Of a stretch of 64,000 nucleotides of DNA, positions 9,291 to 18,462 are shown piece by piece. Position numbers and translations under genes: made by a program. Below the pieces are notes generated by a model. The model saw nothing but the letters and a program-made list of their open reading frames with translations, was not told where the DNA came from and searched no databases. Source of the DNA: an uncultured Prevotellaceae bacterium. Lineage in GTDB: Bacteria > Bacteroidota > Bacteroidia > Bacteroidales > Bacteroidaceae. Where the stretch lies: assembly GCA_900315075.1 (NCBI GenBank), contig OMXV01000005.1, positions 220,249 to 284,248 of the forward strand, in the 5' to 3' direction. Position 1 is the first letter of the stretch. Each line of letters begins with the position of its first letter.

Positions 9291-12005
9291 CTAATCCTTG
9301 ATTATTTTCATCGAATGTATTTTCCCACTTTTTTCGGTGATTTTCATCAGATATACCTCGTGTGGATGTAGCTGGTTCACTTGCTGTCCGTCGAGAGTGA
9401 AAAACTCGCGTTTGACCACTTCTACGTCTGCCTCATTCCAGATGGGAAGAATGGCAGTAACTTCACCTGTGACGGCGATACCAAGACGTTGTTCAAAAGT
9501 GGAGCCTTCGCTATCTGTCACGTGCATAATAATGCTTCCAATACCACCAGCTTCGCTTGCTGTAATAGTGATATTTGAACCTGCTATCGATGAAGTGAAG
9601 AGCGGACTGTCGGTGGTGATGCTATAAATGGGCTGTTTCGTGAAACCTCGGAAATAGGGAGCAGCGTCGATGGTTGTTGTGGCGCCTGGCTCGAGAATAA
9701 CGTATGGATGAGCCATGAAATCGAGGTAGCCTTCGAGTAGTGTCCAACCGTCATGGTCGGGGTCGTCGTTGTGATTTGCCACATCAGGGTCGCTGCCTAT
9801 CAACCGCTCATACCAGTTGGGCATGCCATCCTGGTCGGTGTCGAAATCCAGACTGCGTCTTTCCTCGGGATAGGCTTCCCAGCCACCGGCATCATCTTCA
9901 TGGTCAATCTCACCCTTGATGCCCGAACGCGAACCAGTATAGGTGTATGTGCCATCGATGGTTTCGCCGACGACACGGATATGCTGGTCGTCGCGCATGG
10001 GCATGGTGGCACCTGCATCGCTGGTGACAATTTTCAATGCATCGGTAGCGCTATGAATTTGGGCATACGAGGGGAAGAAGGGTGAATCTACCACCGTTTC
10101 ATAAGTGGGGCCAGGGTCACCGTTGCTTAACACTACATTATAGGTGACGTTTTTGGCATCTTGAGTCAGTGTGTGGTTTTTGTTTTCACGGATGTTACCA
10201 TGGATGTAGGCACGCCAGGTGCTTTCAGGTGAACCCACATTCTCGTAATTCTGGGTAAAGAGTATAGTCTTGCGTGTGTCGGGCCCCATCTTATAGTAGT
10301 TACCCACGAAATTCACCTCGTGGCAGTTGCCATCGGTAGTGCGGTTGTGCCAGTTGTAGACCACATTGTTGAAAATATCCATCTGGCCTATGGCTGTGTT
10401 TGTGCCATCCATTCCGCCACCCATACTCCAGTTACGTCCTTCACAGTTGACAAGTAGATTATGATGCCACGAACCGATTTTACCGTCGATGGTGGCGGCA
10501 TAGCCATGGTTGGTACCAGTGGGATAATTTTTGTGGTCGGCAATGCCAAGGGCTTCGGCGATAATGGAATATTGGAAACTGACATTCTTGGCACCTCGGC
10601 CAGATACGGTTTCGTCAGTGCCCCAGGCAGCGGTGCAGTGATCAACTATGGCATGGTCGCTCCCCGACATACCCATGGCATTACCCGTATCGCCATAGCC
10701 ATGTTTGAAACGCATGAAACGGCAGATGTCATCTGAACCGATATTCACATTGGAGGCTTTTAGGCAGATGCCTTTGCCTGGAGCGGTCTGACCAGCGATA
10801 GTGATATTGGGTTTTACAAAAACTGCGCTGAAATCCATCACAATGATTCCTGATACATCGAAAACGATAGTGTGAGGCTCTGTGATATCGACAAGACCAT
10901 ATAGCAGTGAACCGGGATTGTGGTCGTTGTTGAGATTGGTAACGTGATAGACCGAACCTCCACGACCACCCTGTGCAAATCGTCCATAACCCTCCGCACC
11001 GGGGAATGCCAACTGGCGGGGTTTGAAAAACCATTGCTGGCCCTCTGTCACATTGCCAGTGGCATCCACCTCATCCACACGCCAATAGTAGGTGTTCATT
11101 GAATAAAGATTTTCTACCAGATAACTTGTCTCATCTTGTTGTAGGGTGGCAATTTGTGACATTTCTGAAGGATTGGTGCCCAAAAACAGTCGATGTTGGA
11201 GCACATTGGCGTTGGCAGGTTGCCATTGCAGCAAGATACTATGAGTGTTGTCGGCATCTACATGAGTATCGCCGTTGGCAGGGTGGGGGTCTTTTGCCTG
11301 TGAGGTAATGTCTATGGTGTTCAATTCAAATCCATTGCAGAGAGGAGCCGTGAATTCATTCGGCTGACCATCGGATGGGGTGCCAGGATGGTCTGCGGTG
11401 GTGGAGAACTCTATCTCTACAGCATCACCTTCGTGCTCAATGGTAAACTCAGTGACCAATAGACAGGAATTGGCTGAAACTGCCTGACCAAAGGATGGCA
11501 ACAAGTCTTCACATACCACAGCTCCATTCTTCTTGACCGTCATAGGCGAGGCATAGAAGTTGGAAGGATTCTCCCAACAATTGTGATAGGTCTGGAGAAT
11601 ATGCTGACCAACAGGTAAACCTACAAACTTGAGAGTAAAGGCACCTTGGGTGCGTGGGTCGAGGGTAATACCGTCGTAAGTCAGACGGCCATTCTTCTCT
11701 TTGTTGTCGGCATTTTGTATGTAGCTCTTGCTCCAACCAGTTCGGAGGTCGTATTCTGCGTCATTTGGACAACTCAGGATACACTGGATACCATCAACAG
11801 TGAGAGTATCTGTCTTGCCTTGGTTTACTTTCCATCCGACGTATCCAGGCTCGAGCACTTCTTGGTCTTGGCGGTTGGTGATGCTGATATCAACTTTCAA
11901 CTGTGGTTTGTCTTGGGCCGCTGTGGGAATAAAGCACAAGAGCAACAATAATATGGGGAGAATCCAGCGGATCCCCTCACGGTGGTTCTTCAATTTCAGA
12001 TTCAT
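9291..12005 (-). CDS. Secreted pectate lyase (polysaccharide lyase family 1-like), multidomain
   Basis: 904 aa. A signal peptide covers residues 1 to ~31 (hydrophobic ILPILLLLLCFIPTAAQ). A beta-rich N-terminal module follows, then a fibronectin-III-like segment (SYLVENLYSMNTYYWRVDEVDATG). The lyase domain begins near residue 333 (AFPGAEGYGRFAQGGRGG) and contains IVFDVSGIIVM, NITIAGQTAPG and the DHAIVDHCTAAWGTDE motif of PL1-type pectate lyases that cleave polygalacturonate by beta-elimination. After it come a YERLIGSDPDVANHNDDPDHDG Asp-rich, probably Ca-binding, stretch and a C-terminal tail (FFTLDGQQV ... MKIIKD) like Prevotella type-IX-secretion-style tails. It sits between the HD gene and lpxD, an odd place for a catabolic enzyme. 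Confidence 0.88.
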   Translation of the reverse strand: MNLKLKNHREGIRWILPILLLLLCFIPTAAQDKPQLKVDISITNRQDQEVLEPGYVGWKVNQGKTDTLTVDGIQCILSCPNDAEYDLRTGWSKSYIQNADNKEKNGRLTYDGITLDPRTQGAFTLKFVGLPVGQHILQTYHNCWENPSNFYASPMTVKKNGAVVCEDLLPSFGQAVSANSCLLVTEFTIEHEGDAVEIEFSTTADHPGTPSDGQPNEFTAPLCNGFELNTIDITSQAKDPHPANGDTHVDADNTHSILLQWQPANANVLQHRLFLGTNPSEMSQIATLQQDETSYLVENLYSMNTYYWRVDEVDATGNVTEGQQWFFKPRQLAFPGAEGYGRFAQGGRGGSVYHVTNLNNDHNPGSLLYGLVDITEPHTIVFDVSGIIVMDFSAVFVKPNITIAGQTAPGKGICLKASNVNIGSDDICRFMRFKHGYGDTGNAMGMSGSDHAIVDHCTAAWGTDETVSGRGAKNVSFQYSIIAEALGIADHKNYPTGTNHGYAATIDGKIGSWHHNLLVNCEGRNWSMGGGMDGTNTAIGQMDIFNNVVYNWHNRTTDGNCHEVNFVGNYYKMGPDTRKTILFTQNYENVGSPESTWRAYIHGNIRENKNHTLTQDAKNVTYNVVLSNGDPGPTYETVVDSPFFPSYAQIHSATDALKIVTSDAGATMPMRDDQHIRVVGETIDGTYTYTGSRSGIKGEIDHEDDAGGWEAYPEERRSLDFDTDQDGMPNWYERLIGSDPDVANHNDDPDHDGWTLLEGYLDFMAHPYVILEPGATTTIDAAPYFRGFTKQPIYSITTDSPLFTSSIAGSNITITASEAGGIGSIIMHVTDSEGSTFEQRLGIAVTGEVTAILPIWNEADVEVVKREFFTLDGQQVNQLHPHEVYLMKITEKSGKIHSMKIIKD

Positions 12006-12009
12006 TTTC

Positions 12010-12060
12010 CTTGTTTTAGTTTTTAAGTTTTTAGGTTTTTTCAGTTTATAAGTTTTGGGC
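12010..12060 (-). repeat. AAAACTT-type low-complexity leader of the pectate lyase gene
   Basis: On the sense strand the 62-base gap between the HD gene and the pectate lyase is made of AAACTT/AAAACT-like units and is nearly free of G until just before the ATG. It resembles the leaders before lpxA and susC. Confidence 0.5.
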
Positions 12061-12067
12061 TTTTAGG

Positions 12068-13288
12068 TCAAATCCTCTGATAACACAGATAATATTTGCG
12101 CACTTTCTTTGACAATAGTTGCACATTTAGTATTTCCGATGCCTCGGCGATATCTTTCATCGTGCCGTCTTTGAACAAGATGGTGATATGATCGTCGGTA
12201 ATATCGTACATGTCTTTCTGAATGGTACTCACTTTGTAAAGGTATTTCACTTCGTCGCGGGTGACACCAGTGGCATGTATCAGTTGTTCTTCCAACTCGG
12301 CGATGCGGTCTTCGCTGTAGGGCTCCTCGCTCACCTCCACCCGGAATGGACAGCGCTCCACAACATTTCGTGAAAGTAGTGAGAGCACTCGGTCGTCGCT
12401 TTTCGACCATTCCTTTAGGGCACTGTAAATGTCGTTGTCGTCGAGAAGAGCATAGTTGGCGAGCACTTCAGGATTGTCGTGGAATTTCGTGTAGTCTATC
12501 TCATTTTGGAGGAAATAGGCTAAAGCGGGTGATGAAAATAATTGTACACCTTGCCGAGAAAGGTCTTTGGCGCGCATGAGTACATTGACGAGCATTTTTT
12601 CACATGCCACCGTCGTTTTATGTAGATAAACCTGCCAGTACATCAGTCGCCGGCTGGTAAGATAGTTTTCTATTGAATAGATGCCTTTGGAATCCACCAC
12701 CAAATTGTCATCGACAACATTGAGCATCTTGATGATTCGCGCACTGCCGATATTGCCTTCGGTGACGCCTGTGAAAAAACTGTCACGACGTAGATAGTCC
12801 AGGCGGTCCATATCGAGCTGACTACTAATCAGTTGATGGAGAAAACGTTTGGGGTATTCATTCTTAAACACGCTGAGAGCCATGTTTAGATTGCCATTCA
12901 TCTCACGATTGATTTCTTCCATCATCATCAAGGAAATGTCTTCATGAGAAACACCGTCGATGAGTGTGTTTTCCAAGACATGAGAGAAAGGACCATGCCC
13001 AATGTCGTGCATCAAAATGGCGGCTTTCAATGCCTCTGCCTCACTGTCGAAAATGAAGATGCCCTTCTGTTGTAGACTCAATATGGCCTCACTCATCAGA
13101 TAATAGGCACCAAGTGAATGTTGAAAACGTGTATGCTGGGCTCCTGGATATACTACGGAGGCAAGACCCACCTGCTTAATATGACGCAGACGCTGCATCA
13201 GTCGATGGTTGACAATATCCATCAGCAGACCACCTGAAATCTTGATGAATCCAAATACAGGATCATTGATTATCTTGCCTTCGCTCAT
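12068..13288 (-). CDS. HD-domain phosphohydrolase (dNTPase-like)
   Basis: 406 aa metal-dependent phosphohydrolase of the HD superfamily, most similar in layout to the YdhJ/SAMHD1-like group. Metal-binding residues are visible: HTRFQHSLG (H52, H57), HDIGHG (H94, D95, H98) and DRLDYLRRD further on. The natural substrate is unknown to me; nucleotides are likely for the group. From memory this gene neighbours lpxD in Bacteroides; here a pectate lyase gene separates them. It has its own TACCTTTG promoter element upstream at 13368-13375. Confidence 0.92.
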   Translation of the reverse strand: MSEGKIINDPVFGFIKISGGLLMDIVNHRLMQRLRHIKQVGLASVVYPGAQHTRFQHSLGAYYLMSEAILSLQQKGIFIFDSEAEALKAAILMHDIGHGPFSHVLENTLIDGVSHEDISLMMMEEINREMNGNLNMALSVFKNEYPKRFLHQLISSQLDMDRLDYLRRDSFFTGVTEGNIGSARIIKMLNVVDDNLVVDSKGIYSIENYLTSRRLMYWQVYLHKTTVACEKMLVNVLMRAKDLSRQGVQLFSSPALAYFLQNEIDYTKFHDNPEVLANYALLDDNDIYSALKEWSKSDDRVLSLLSRNVVERCPFRVEVSEEPYSEDRIAELEEQLIHATGVTRDEVKYLYKVSTIQKDMYDITDDHITILFKDGTMKDIAEASEILNVQLLSKKVRKYYLCYQRI

Positions 13289-13367
13289 AATAATAGGATT
13301 TTGGGATTTTAGACAATACCTTTATTGGGAGTTCAGGAGAATACATTATAATAGAACAAGAGTTTTG

Positions 13368-13375
13368 CAAAGGTA
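13368..13375 (-). promoter_or_regulatory. -7 promoter element of the HD phosphohydrolase gene
   Basis: Reads TACCTTTG on the minus strand (exact TAnnTTTG), 80 bases upstream of the ATG at 13288 and just downstream of the GAGGTAA repeat that follows pyrF. Confidence 0.6.
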
Positions 13376-13378
13376 TTC

Positions 13379-13432
13379 TCTTACCCCTTACCTCTTACCT
13401 CTAACCTCTTTCTTCTTTCCTCTTACCCCTTA
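13379..13432 (-). repeat. GAGGTAA-type 7-bp tandem repeat after pyrF
   Basis: The sense strand reads imperfect 7-bp GAGGTAA/GGGGTAA units. The pyrF stop codon TAA (13423-13425) and the codons just before it are part of this repeat, so it spans the end of the coding region. Confidence 0.75.
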
Positions 13433-14256
13433 TTTCTAAAAATATCTAACTCTTTTTCCATTTCCAGCTGTATCTTACGGGCGCTTGCTGCTGCAGCTTC
13501 GGCATAGTCTTCTCCCTGGCTGGCATAGATGATACCACGAGACGAATTTACCAATAGTCCGCAGTCGCTAATCATACCATAGCGGCAAACTTCTTGTAAA
13601 CTGCCTCCCTGTGCACCTACACCGGGAACAAGCAGGAAATGAGAGGGGGCCAGACGACGGATGTCGGCAAACATAGCTCCTTGTGTGGCGCCTACCACAT
13701 ACATCATTTGGTCGGGACCGGCCCATTCCTGAGATTTTTTGATGACTTTCTCAAACAGGCGCTCTCCATCGGCCGACTCTGTCAACTGGAAGTCGTGTGA
13801 CCCTTTATTGCTCGTAAGAGCCAACAAGATGACCCATTTGCCCTCATACTCTAAGAAAGGGCGAACACTGTCTTCTCCCATATAGGGGGCGACAGTTAGA
13901 GAATCGATGTCGTACTCCTCGAAGAATGTACGGGCATACATCAGTGAGGTGTTGCCGATGTCTCCACGTTTAGCATCGGCGATGATGAAATGCTCGGGAT
14001 AGTATTTTTTGAGGTATTTTATTGTATGCTCAAAACTTTGCAGTCCCTTTACCCCAAGACTCTCGTAAAAAGCCAAATTGGGCTTATAGGCTACGCAATA
14101 GGGAGCTGTAGCATCAATAATACCTTTATTAAAGGCGAAAATGGGGTCTTCTTCATTCAATAAATGTGTTGGAATCTTTTTGATGTCTGTGTCAAGACCT
14201 ACACATAAAAATGATTTCTTTTCCCTAATTTGGGAAACTAACTGCTGTCTGTTCAT
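13423..14256 (-). CDS. pyrF: Orotidine 5'-phosphate decarboxylase
   Basis: Last step of UMP synthesis: OMP to UMP plus CO2. 277 aa, the longer 'type 2' form. The catalytic motif [11 protein letters not shown] contains K96 and D99. FLCVGLDTD at the N-terminus and [11 protein letters not shown] near the phosphate site are typical. It follows prfA in the same direction (gap 175 bases filled by tandem repeats). Its last codons (AAG GGG TAA) merge into the GAGGTAA repeat, so the exact C-terminus may vary between strains. Confidence 0.97.
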   Translation of the reverse strand: MNRQQLVSQIREKKSFLCVGLDTDIKKIPTHLLNEEDPIFAFNKGIIDATAPYCVAYKPNLAFYESLGVKGLQSFEHTIKYLKKYYPEHFIIADAKRGDIGNTSLMYARTFFEEYDIDSLTVAPYMGEDSVRPFLEYEGKWVILLALTSNKGSHDFQLTESADGERLFEKVIKKSQEWAGPDQMMYVVGATQGAMFADIRRLAPSHFLLVPGVGAQGGSLQEVCRYGMISDCGLLVNSSRGIIYASQGEDYAEAAAASARKIQLEMEKELDIFRNKG

Positions 14257-14259
14257 ATT

Positions 14260-14299
14260 TATATTGAAGATTGAAGATTGAAAATTGAAAATTGAAAAA
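14260..14299 (-). repeat. CAATYTT 7-bp repeat in the pyrF leader
   Basis: Sense-strand units CAATTTT, CAATTTT, CAATCTT, CAATCTT, then CAATATAAAT just before the ATG. The repeat contains no G and ends within 10 bases of the start codon. Confidence 0.7.
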
Positions 14300-14325
14300 A
14301 GGACTGTAAGGGAAATAACATATAA

Positions 14326-14430
14326 CTTGTCAACTTGTACCTCGTCAACTCGTTTCTTGTCAACATATACCTTGTCAACTCGTATCTTGTCAACATATAC
14401 CTTGTCAACTTGTATCTTGTCAACTTAACA
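14326..14430 (-). repeat. Seven tandem 15-bp units between prfA and pyrF
   Basis: Seven consecutive 15-base units starting at 14326, 14341, 14356, 14371, 14386, 14401 and 14416. On the sense strand each contains GTTGACAAG (one unit GTTGACGAG) plus a variable 6-base part (ATACAA, GTATAT, ATACGA...). The array begins immediately after the prfA stop codon. Confidence 0.9.
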
Positions 14431-14431
14431 A

Positions 14432-15544
14432 CTACAATTCATTCTCCTTCATCCGCTCAGCATTTTCGGCTACGGTGAGGGCATCAATCATATCCTGGAT
14501 GTTGCCACCTAAGAAACCTTGAAGGTCGTGGGTGGTATATCCTATACGATGGTCGGTGACACGCCCCTGGGGGAAATTGTAGGTGCGGATTTTTGCTGAG
14601 CGGTCGCCTGTGCTAACCAGACTCTTGCGGCGCGAGGCAATGTCATCAAGGTATTTTTGATGCTCCTTGTCGTAGATGAACGTGTAGAGACGAGAGAGAG
14701 CACGCTCTTTATTCTTAGGTTGGTCACGTGTTTCTGTACATTCGATAAGAATTTCCTCTGTCTCGCCCGTATTGGGGTTTTTCCACATATAGCGTAGGCG
14801 GACACCAGATTCCACTTTATTCACATTCTGACCACCGGCTCCACTCGAGCGGAATGTGTCCCATTTGATTTCTCCTTCGTTGATGGTTACATCAAATTTG
14901 TCAGCCTCGGGAAGAACAGCCACAGTAGCGGCGGAGGTGTGCATTCTACCTTGTGTCTCGGTGGCGGGAACACGTTGTACACGATGAACGCCAGACTCAT
15001 ATTTCAGCGTACCATAGACATCGACACCGCTGACAGCAAAGTCAATTTCCTTGTAGCCACCAACTGCACCCTCGCTCACACTGGTGATGGCGAGTTTCCA
15101 TCCCTTGGAGTCGCAGAAGCGTTTGTACATTTGGAAAAGGTCACCGGCAAAAAGGCAAGCTTCGTCGCCACCTGTTCCGGCACGGATTTCCATCTGCACA
15201 TTTTTGGCATCCTCGGGATCTTTGGGAACCAAGGCGATTTTTATTTCCTCTTCCAACTGAGGCTGAAGGGCTTCATTCTCAGAAAGCTCTTCGCGGGCCA
15301 TCTCGCGGAGGTCGGGGTCACTCTCATTGGCGATAATATCTTTTGCTTCCTTGATGCTGTTTAGACAGGCGATATATCGCTTGCGTGCGTCCATGATATC
15401 GCTTAGGTCTTTATATTCCTTGGTTAGTTTTACGAAGCGTTGCTGGTCACCAATCACGTTGGGGTCGGTAATCAGAGTTGAAATCTCTTCGAAACGAGCT
15501 TCCAAACCGTCCAACTTCTCTAATATGCTGTTGTTTTCTGCCAT
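14432..15544 (-). CDS. prfA: Peptide chain release factor 1
   Basis: Recognises UAA/UAG in the ribosomal A site and triggers peptide release. 370 aa, a little longer than E. coli RF1. The GGQ motif is at residues 237-239 (GAGGQNVNKVESGVRL), and the tripeptide anticodon PAT is at 193-195 (RVPATETQGRMHTS), which marks RF1 rather than RF2. It lies between purM and pyrF in the housekeeping run. Gaps on both sides (141 and 175 bases) carry tandem repeats. Confidence 0.97.
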   Translation of the reverse strand: MAENNSILEKLDGLEARFEEISTLITDPNVIGDQQRFVKLTKEYKDLSDIMDARKRYIACLNSIKEAKDIIANESDPDLREMAREELSENEALQPQLEEEIKIALVPKDPEDAKNVQMEIRAGTGGDEACLFAGDLFQMYKRFCDSKGWKLAITSVSEGAVGGYKEIDFAVSGVDVYGTLKYESGVHRVQRVPATETQGRMHTSAATVAVLPEADKFDVTINEGEIKWDTFRSSGAGGQNVNKVESGVRLRYMWKNPNTGETEEILIECTETRDQPKNKERALSRLYTFIYDKEHQKYLDDIASRRKSLVSTGDRSAKIRTYNFPQGRVTDHRIGYTTHDLQGFLGGNIQDMIDALTVAENAERMKENEL

Positions 15545-15640
15545 TATTTAGAAATATTGATAATTAAAAATTGATATATATATATATCGAGGATAGAGGT
15601 TGGGAGCTTGATATATGCTTTTGTGGTTGCATAAGTATTC

Positions 15641-15678
15641 TCTCACCTCTCACCTCTTACCTCTTACCTCTCACCTCT
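15641..15678 (-). repeat. GAGGTRA 7-bp tandem repeat after purM
   Basis: On the sense strand five consecutive units of GAGGTGA/GAGGTAA begin about 8 bases after the purM stop codon. Same family as the repeats at 13379-13432 and 27263-27297. Confidence 0.8.
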
Positions 15679-15685
15679 ATATTAC

Positions 15686-16858
15686 TTAAACATATTCAAA
15701 CACTCCATGTGGCGATTTGATGGTCAGTGAACGTGGACCTTCTTCGATATGTCCCACCACCTGTGCGTCGATGTTGAACGATCGGCTAATTTCGATGATT
15801 TTATCGGCTACAGCTTCTTCTACATAGATTTCCATACGGTGGCCCATATTGAATACCTGGTACATCTCGCGCCATCCTGTGCCACTGGATTCTTGAATAA
15901 GGCGGAACAGAGGTGGAGTGTCAAAGAGGTTATCTTTTACGACATGACAGTTTTCACCCACAAAATGTAGCACTTTTGTCTGTGCTCCACCCGTACAATG
16001 TACCATACCGTGGATGTCGCTGCGATGTTCGTCGAGGATACGCTTGATGACCGGTGCATAGGTACGTGTGGGGGAGAGAACCAGGCGACCGGCATCCAGC
16101 GTGACACCTTCAACATTGTCTGTCAGGTGTTTCTTACCACTATATACAAGGTCTTCGGGCACCTCGTGGTCGTAACTCTCGGGATATTTTTCTGCCAGGT
16201 ATTTGGCAAAGACGTCATGGCGTGCTGAGGTGAGACCATTGCTGCCCATGCCGCCATTGTAACTCTTCTCGTATGTGGCCTGCCCTGTTGACGACAAACC
16301 TACGATGACATCTCCCGGACGGATATTGGCATTGTCAATGACATCGGCACGACGCAGACGGCAGGTGACAGTGGTATCAACGATGATGGTGCGCACAAGG
16401 TCGCCTACGTCGGCAGTCTCGCCACCAGTGGGATAGATTCCGATGCCCATTTTGCGCATTTCTTCAAGCAATTCGTCTGTTCCATTGATGATGGCAGAGA
16501 TAACCTCGCCGGGAACCAACTGCTTGTTTCTTCCAATTGTGCTGGAAACCAAGATGTTGTCAACTGCACCTACGCATAGCAGGTCGTCGGTGTTCATCAC
16601 GATGGCATCCTGTGCAATGCCTTTCCATACGCTTAGGTCGCCAGTCTCGCGCCAATACATATAGGCAAGTGATGACTTGGTGCCGGCTCCGTCGGCGTGC
16701 ATGATATTGCAATAGGCAGGGTCGCCGCCGAGGATGTCGGGAATAATCTTGCAGAATGCACGGGGATAGAGTCCTTTGTCGATGTTCTTGATGGCGTTGT
16801 GTACGTCTTCTTTAGCGGCGGAGACACCGCGGAGCATGTATCTATTTGTATCGTTCAT
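15686..16858 (-). CDS. purM: Phosphoribosylformylglycinamidine cyclo-ligase (AIR synthase)
   Basis: Converts FGAM plus ATP to AIR, the fifth step of purine synthesis. 390 aa, longer than the ~345 aa E. coli enzyme but similar to Bacteroidetes forms. Characteristic motifs are ADGAGTKSSLAY, IAQDAIVMNTDDLLCVGA, PTGGETADVGD and the C-terminal MYQVFNMGHRMEI. It lies between aroE and prfA in the same orientation (gap to aroE 61 bases). With purC in the same run it links purine synthesis to translation and aromatic synthesis genes. Confidence 0.96.
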   Translation of the reverse strand: MNDTNRYMLRGVSAAKEDVHNAIKNIDKGLYPRAFCKIIPDILGGDPAYCNIMHADGAGTKSSLAYMYWRETGDLSVWKGIAQDAIVMNTDDLLCVGAVDNILVSSTIGRNKQLVPGEVISAIINGTDELLEEMRKMGIGIYPTGGETADVGDLVRTIIVDTTVTCRLRRADVIDNANIRPGDVIVGLSSTGQATYEKSYNGGMGSNGLTSARHDVFAKYLAEKYPESYDHEVPEDLVYSGKKHLTDNVEGVTLDAGRLVLSPTRTYAPVIKRILDEHRSDIHGMVHCTGGAQTKVLHFVGENCHVVKDNLFDTPPLFRLIQESSGTGWREMYQVFNMGHRMEIYVEEAVADKIIEISRSFNIDAQVVGHIEEGPRSLTIKSPHGVFEYV

Positions 16859-16919
16859 CTTCTTTTTATTCGAATTGTCTGATGTTGGGCGATAATATTC
16901 ACCACACTACTGTTATGGC

Positions 16920-17660
16920 TTATTTTGTCCAAAATTCCCAACTGGCAAATGCCTGTAGCAATAGCATTTCAAGCCCATTCTTCACGGTGGCGCCGCGTTC
17001 ACGACCCTTGTGCATAAACATGGTTTCATCTGGGTTGTATATGAGGTCGTAGAGCAAAGTGTGACTGTCCATTGCTTCGTAGGGCAGGTTTGGACATTCA
17101 TTGGTGTGAGGAAACATCCCGCAGGGAGTGCAGTTCACAATCACGTTGTATTCTTTAATGTCATCTGCCGTAAGGCTTTTGTAAAGCACGGTGCCTGGAC
17201 GCTCATAGCGGCTGACAAAGACAGTTTCCAGACCGAGTGACTTGAGACCAAAATTGATGGCTTTGGCAGCTCCACCTGTACCTAAGACAAGGGCTTTTTT
17301 ATGAAAAGACTCCAGCATGGGTTCGATACTTTGGGTGAAACCGATGACATCGCTGTTGTAGCCTTTGAGGATAATTTGATTGCCTTTGTGTTCCACGCGG
17401 ATGACGTTGACAGCGCCAATGGCACGTGCCTCAGGACTTATGTAGTCTAAATAGCTGATGACCTTCTGCTTGTAGGGGATGGTCACATTTAATCCCTTGA
17501 GGTTGGGGGTGGAGGCTAAGATTTCCTGGAGGTTCTCGATGTTGGGAATTTCGAAATTCACATACTTGGCTTTGATGCCTTCATTTTGGAACTTTTCGTT
17601 GAAATAACTGATAGAAAACGAATGCTCCAGTGGAAAACCTATTAGTCCGTAAATATCCAT
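16920..17660 (-). CDS. aroE: Shikimate dehydrogenase (NADP+)
   Basis: Reduces 3-dehydroshikimate to shikimate in the aromatic amino acid pathway. 246 aa, slightly shorter than the usual ~270. Substrate side: GLIGFPLEHSFSISYFNEKF, and NVTIPYKQ with the catalytic Lys. NADP side: VLGTGGAAKAINFGLKSLG (GxGGxxxA), and NCTPCGMFP. The C-terminus has GLEMLLLQA, the last family motif. It lies 54 bases after menG and in the same direction. Confidence 0.95.
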   Translation of the reverse strand: MDIYGLIGFPLEHSFSISYFNEKFQNEGIKAKYVNFEIPNIENLQEILASTPNLKGLNVTIPYKQKVISYLDYISPEARAIGAVNVIRVEHKGNQIILKGYNSDVIGFTQSIEPMLESFHKKALVLGTGGAAKAINFGLKSLGLETVFVSRYERPGTVLYKSLTADDIKEYNVIVNCTPCGMFPHTNECPNLPYEAMDSHTLLYDLIYNPDETMFMHKGRERGATVKNGLEMLLLQAFASWEFWTK

Positions 17661-17714
17661 AATGATAATGATTTGGGGTGTTGGGTAGAGCGAATTTCCT
17701 TGTTTGTCAATGAC

Positions 17715-18452
17715 TTATGGCTTTGTGGCAAAATACATGGTACATACGCCAAAGGTCATGCGTTTGAAAGTGGCAGAGGTGAAACCAGCGCGTTGAAGGG
17801 CTTCAGACATCGTCTCGCCTTGAGGAAAGGCGGCTATTGTGGCACTGAGATAACTGTATGCGCTCATGTCTTTTGAGACAAGCTTTCCCCATAGGGGTAG
17901 TACAGTGCGGGAATAGATCTTGAAGAGCTGCTTCATGGGGAAGCGCGTGGGATGAGTCAGTTCTACGATGCTCACGTGCCCGCCGCTTTTTAGTACGCGG
18001 CACATTTCACGGAGTCCCTGGTCTAAGTCGGCAAAATTGCGGATGCCGAAAGCGGCGGTCACTGCATCGTAGGTGTTATCGGGAAATGACAGGTTCATGC
18101 AGTCTTCTTTAGAGAAACTGATGATGTCCTGCAGTCCATTTTCTTTTACTTTTTTACGCCCGATTTCCATCATGCCCTCTGATATGTCGGAGGCAGTGAG
18201 GCGTTCGGGGTGGAGAAGCTGAGCAGTGAGGATGGCGAAGTCTCCTGTGCCAGTGGCGATGTCGAGGATATGCTGTGGGTGGTAAGGTTCCAATTGCATA
18301 ATCGATTTGCGTCGCCATCGTTTGTCGATGTCGAACGACATGAGGTGATTGAGCTTGTCGTAGTTAGGGGCGATGCTGTCGAACATCTGCTCCACTTGCT
18401 CACTCTTGTCGCCTTCGTCGCTGTAGGGCTTGATTTTCTCCTGCTCGTACAT
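17715..18452 (-). CDS. menG: Demethylmenaquinone methyltransferase (UbiE/MenG)
   Basis: SAM-dependent C-methylation of demethylmenaquinone, last step of menaquinone synthesis; peripheral to the inner membrane. 245 aa. Motifs: [21 protein letters not shown] at the N-terminus, SAM-binding [31 protein letters not shown], and C-terminal [17 protein letters not shown]. Menaquinone rather than ubiquinone is expected in Bacteroidetes, hence menG. It starts 10 bases after purC. Confidence 0.96.
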   Translation of the reverse strand: MYEQEKIKPYSDEGDKSEQVEQMFDSIAPNYDKLNHLMSFDIDKRWRRKSIMQLEPYHPQHILDIATGTGDFAILTAQLLHPERLTASDISEGMMEIGRKKVKENGLQDIISFSKEDCMNLSFPDNTYDAVTAAFGIRNFADLDQGLREMCRVLKSGGHVSIVELTHPTRFPMKQLFKIYSRTVLPLWGKLVSKDMSAYSYLSATIAAFPQGETMSEALQRAGFTSATFKRMTFGVCTMYFATKP

Positions 18453-18462
18453 TGTAGGTTGG

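Noticed and set aside
14326-14430. Possible CRISPR array
   Set aside because: Units are contiguous 15-base tandem repeats with no spacers of constant length, and there are no cas genes in the window.
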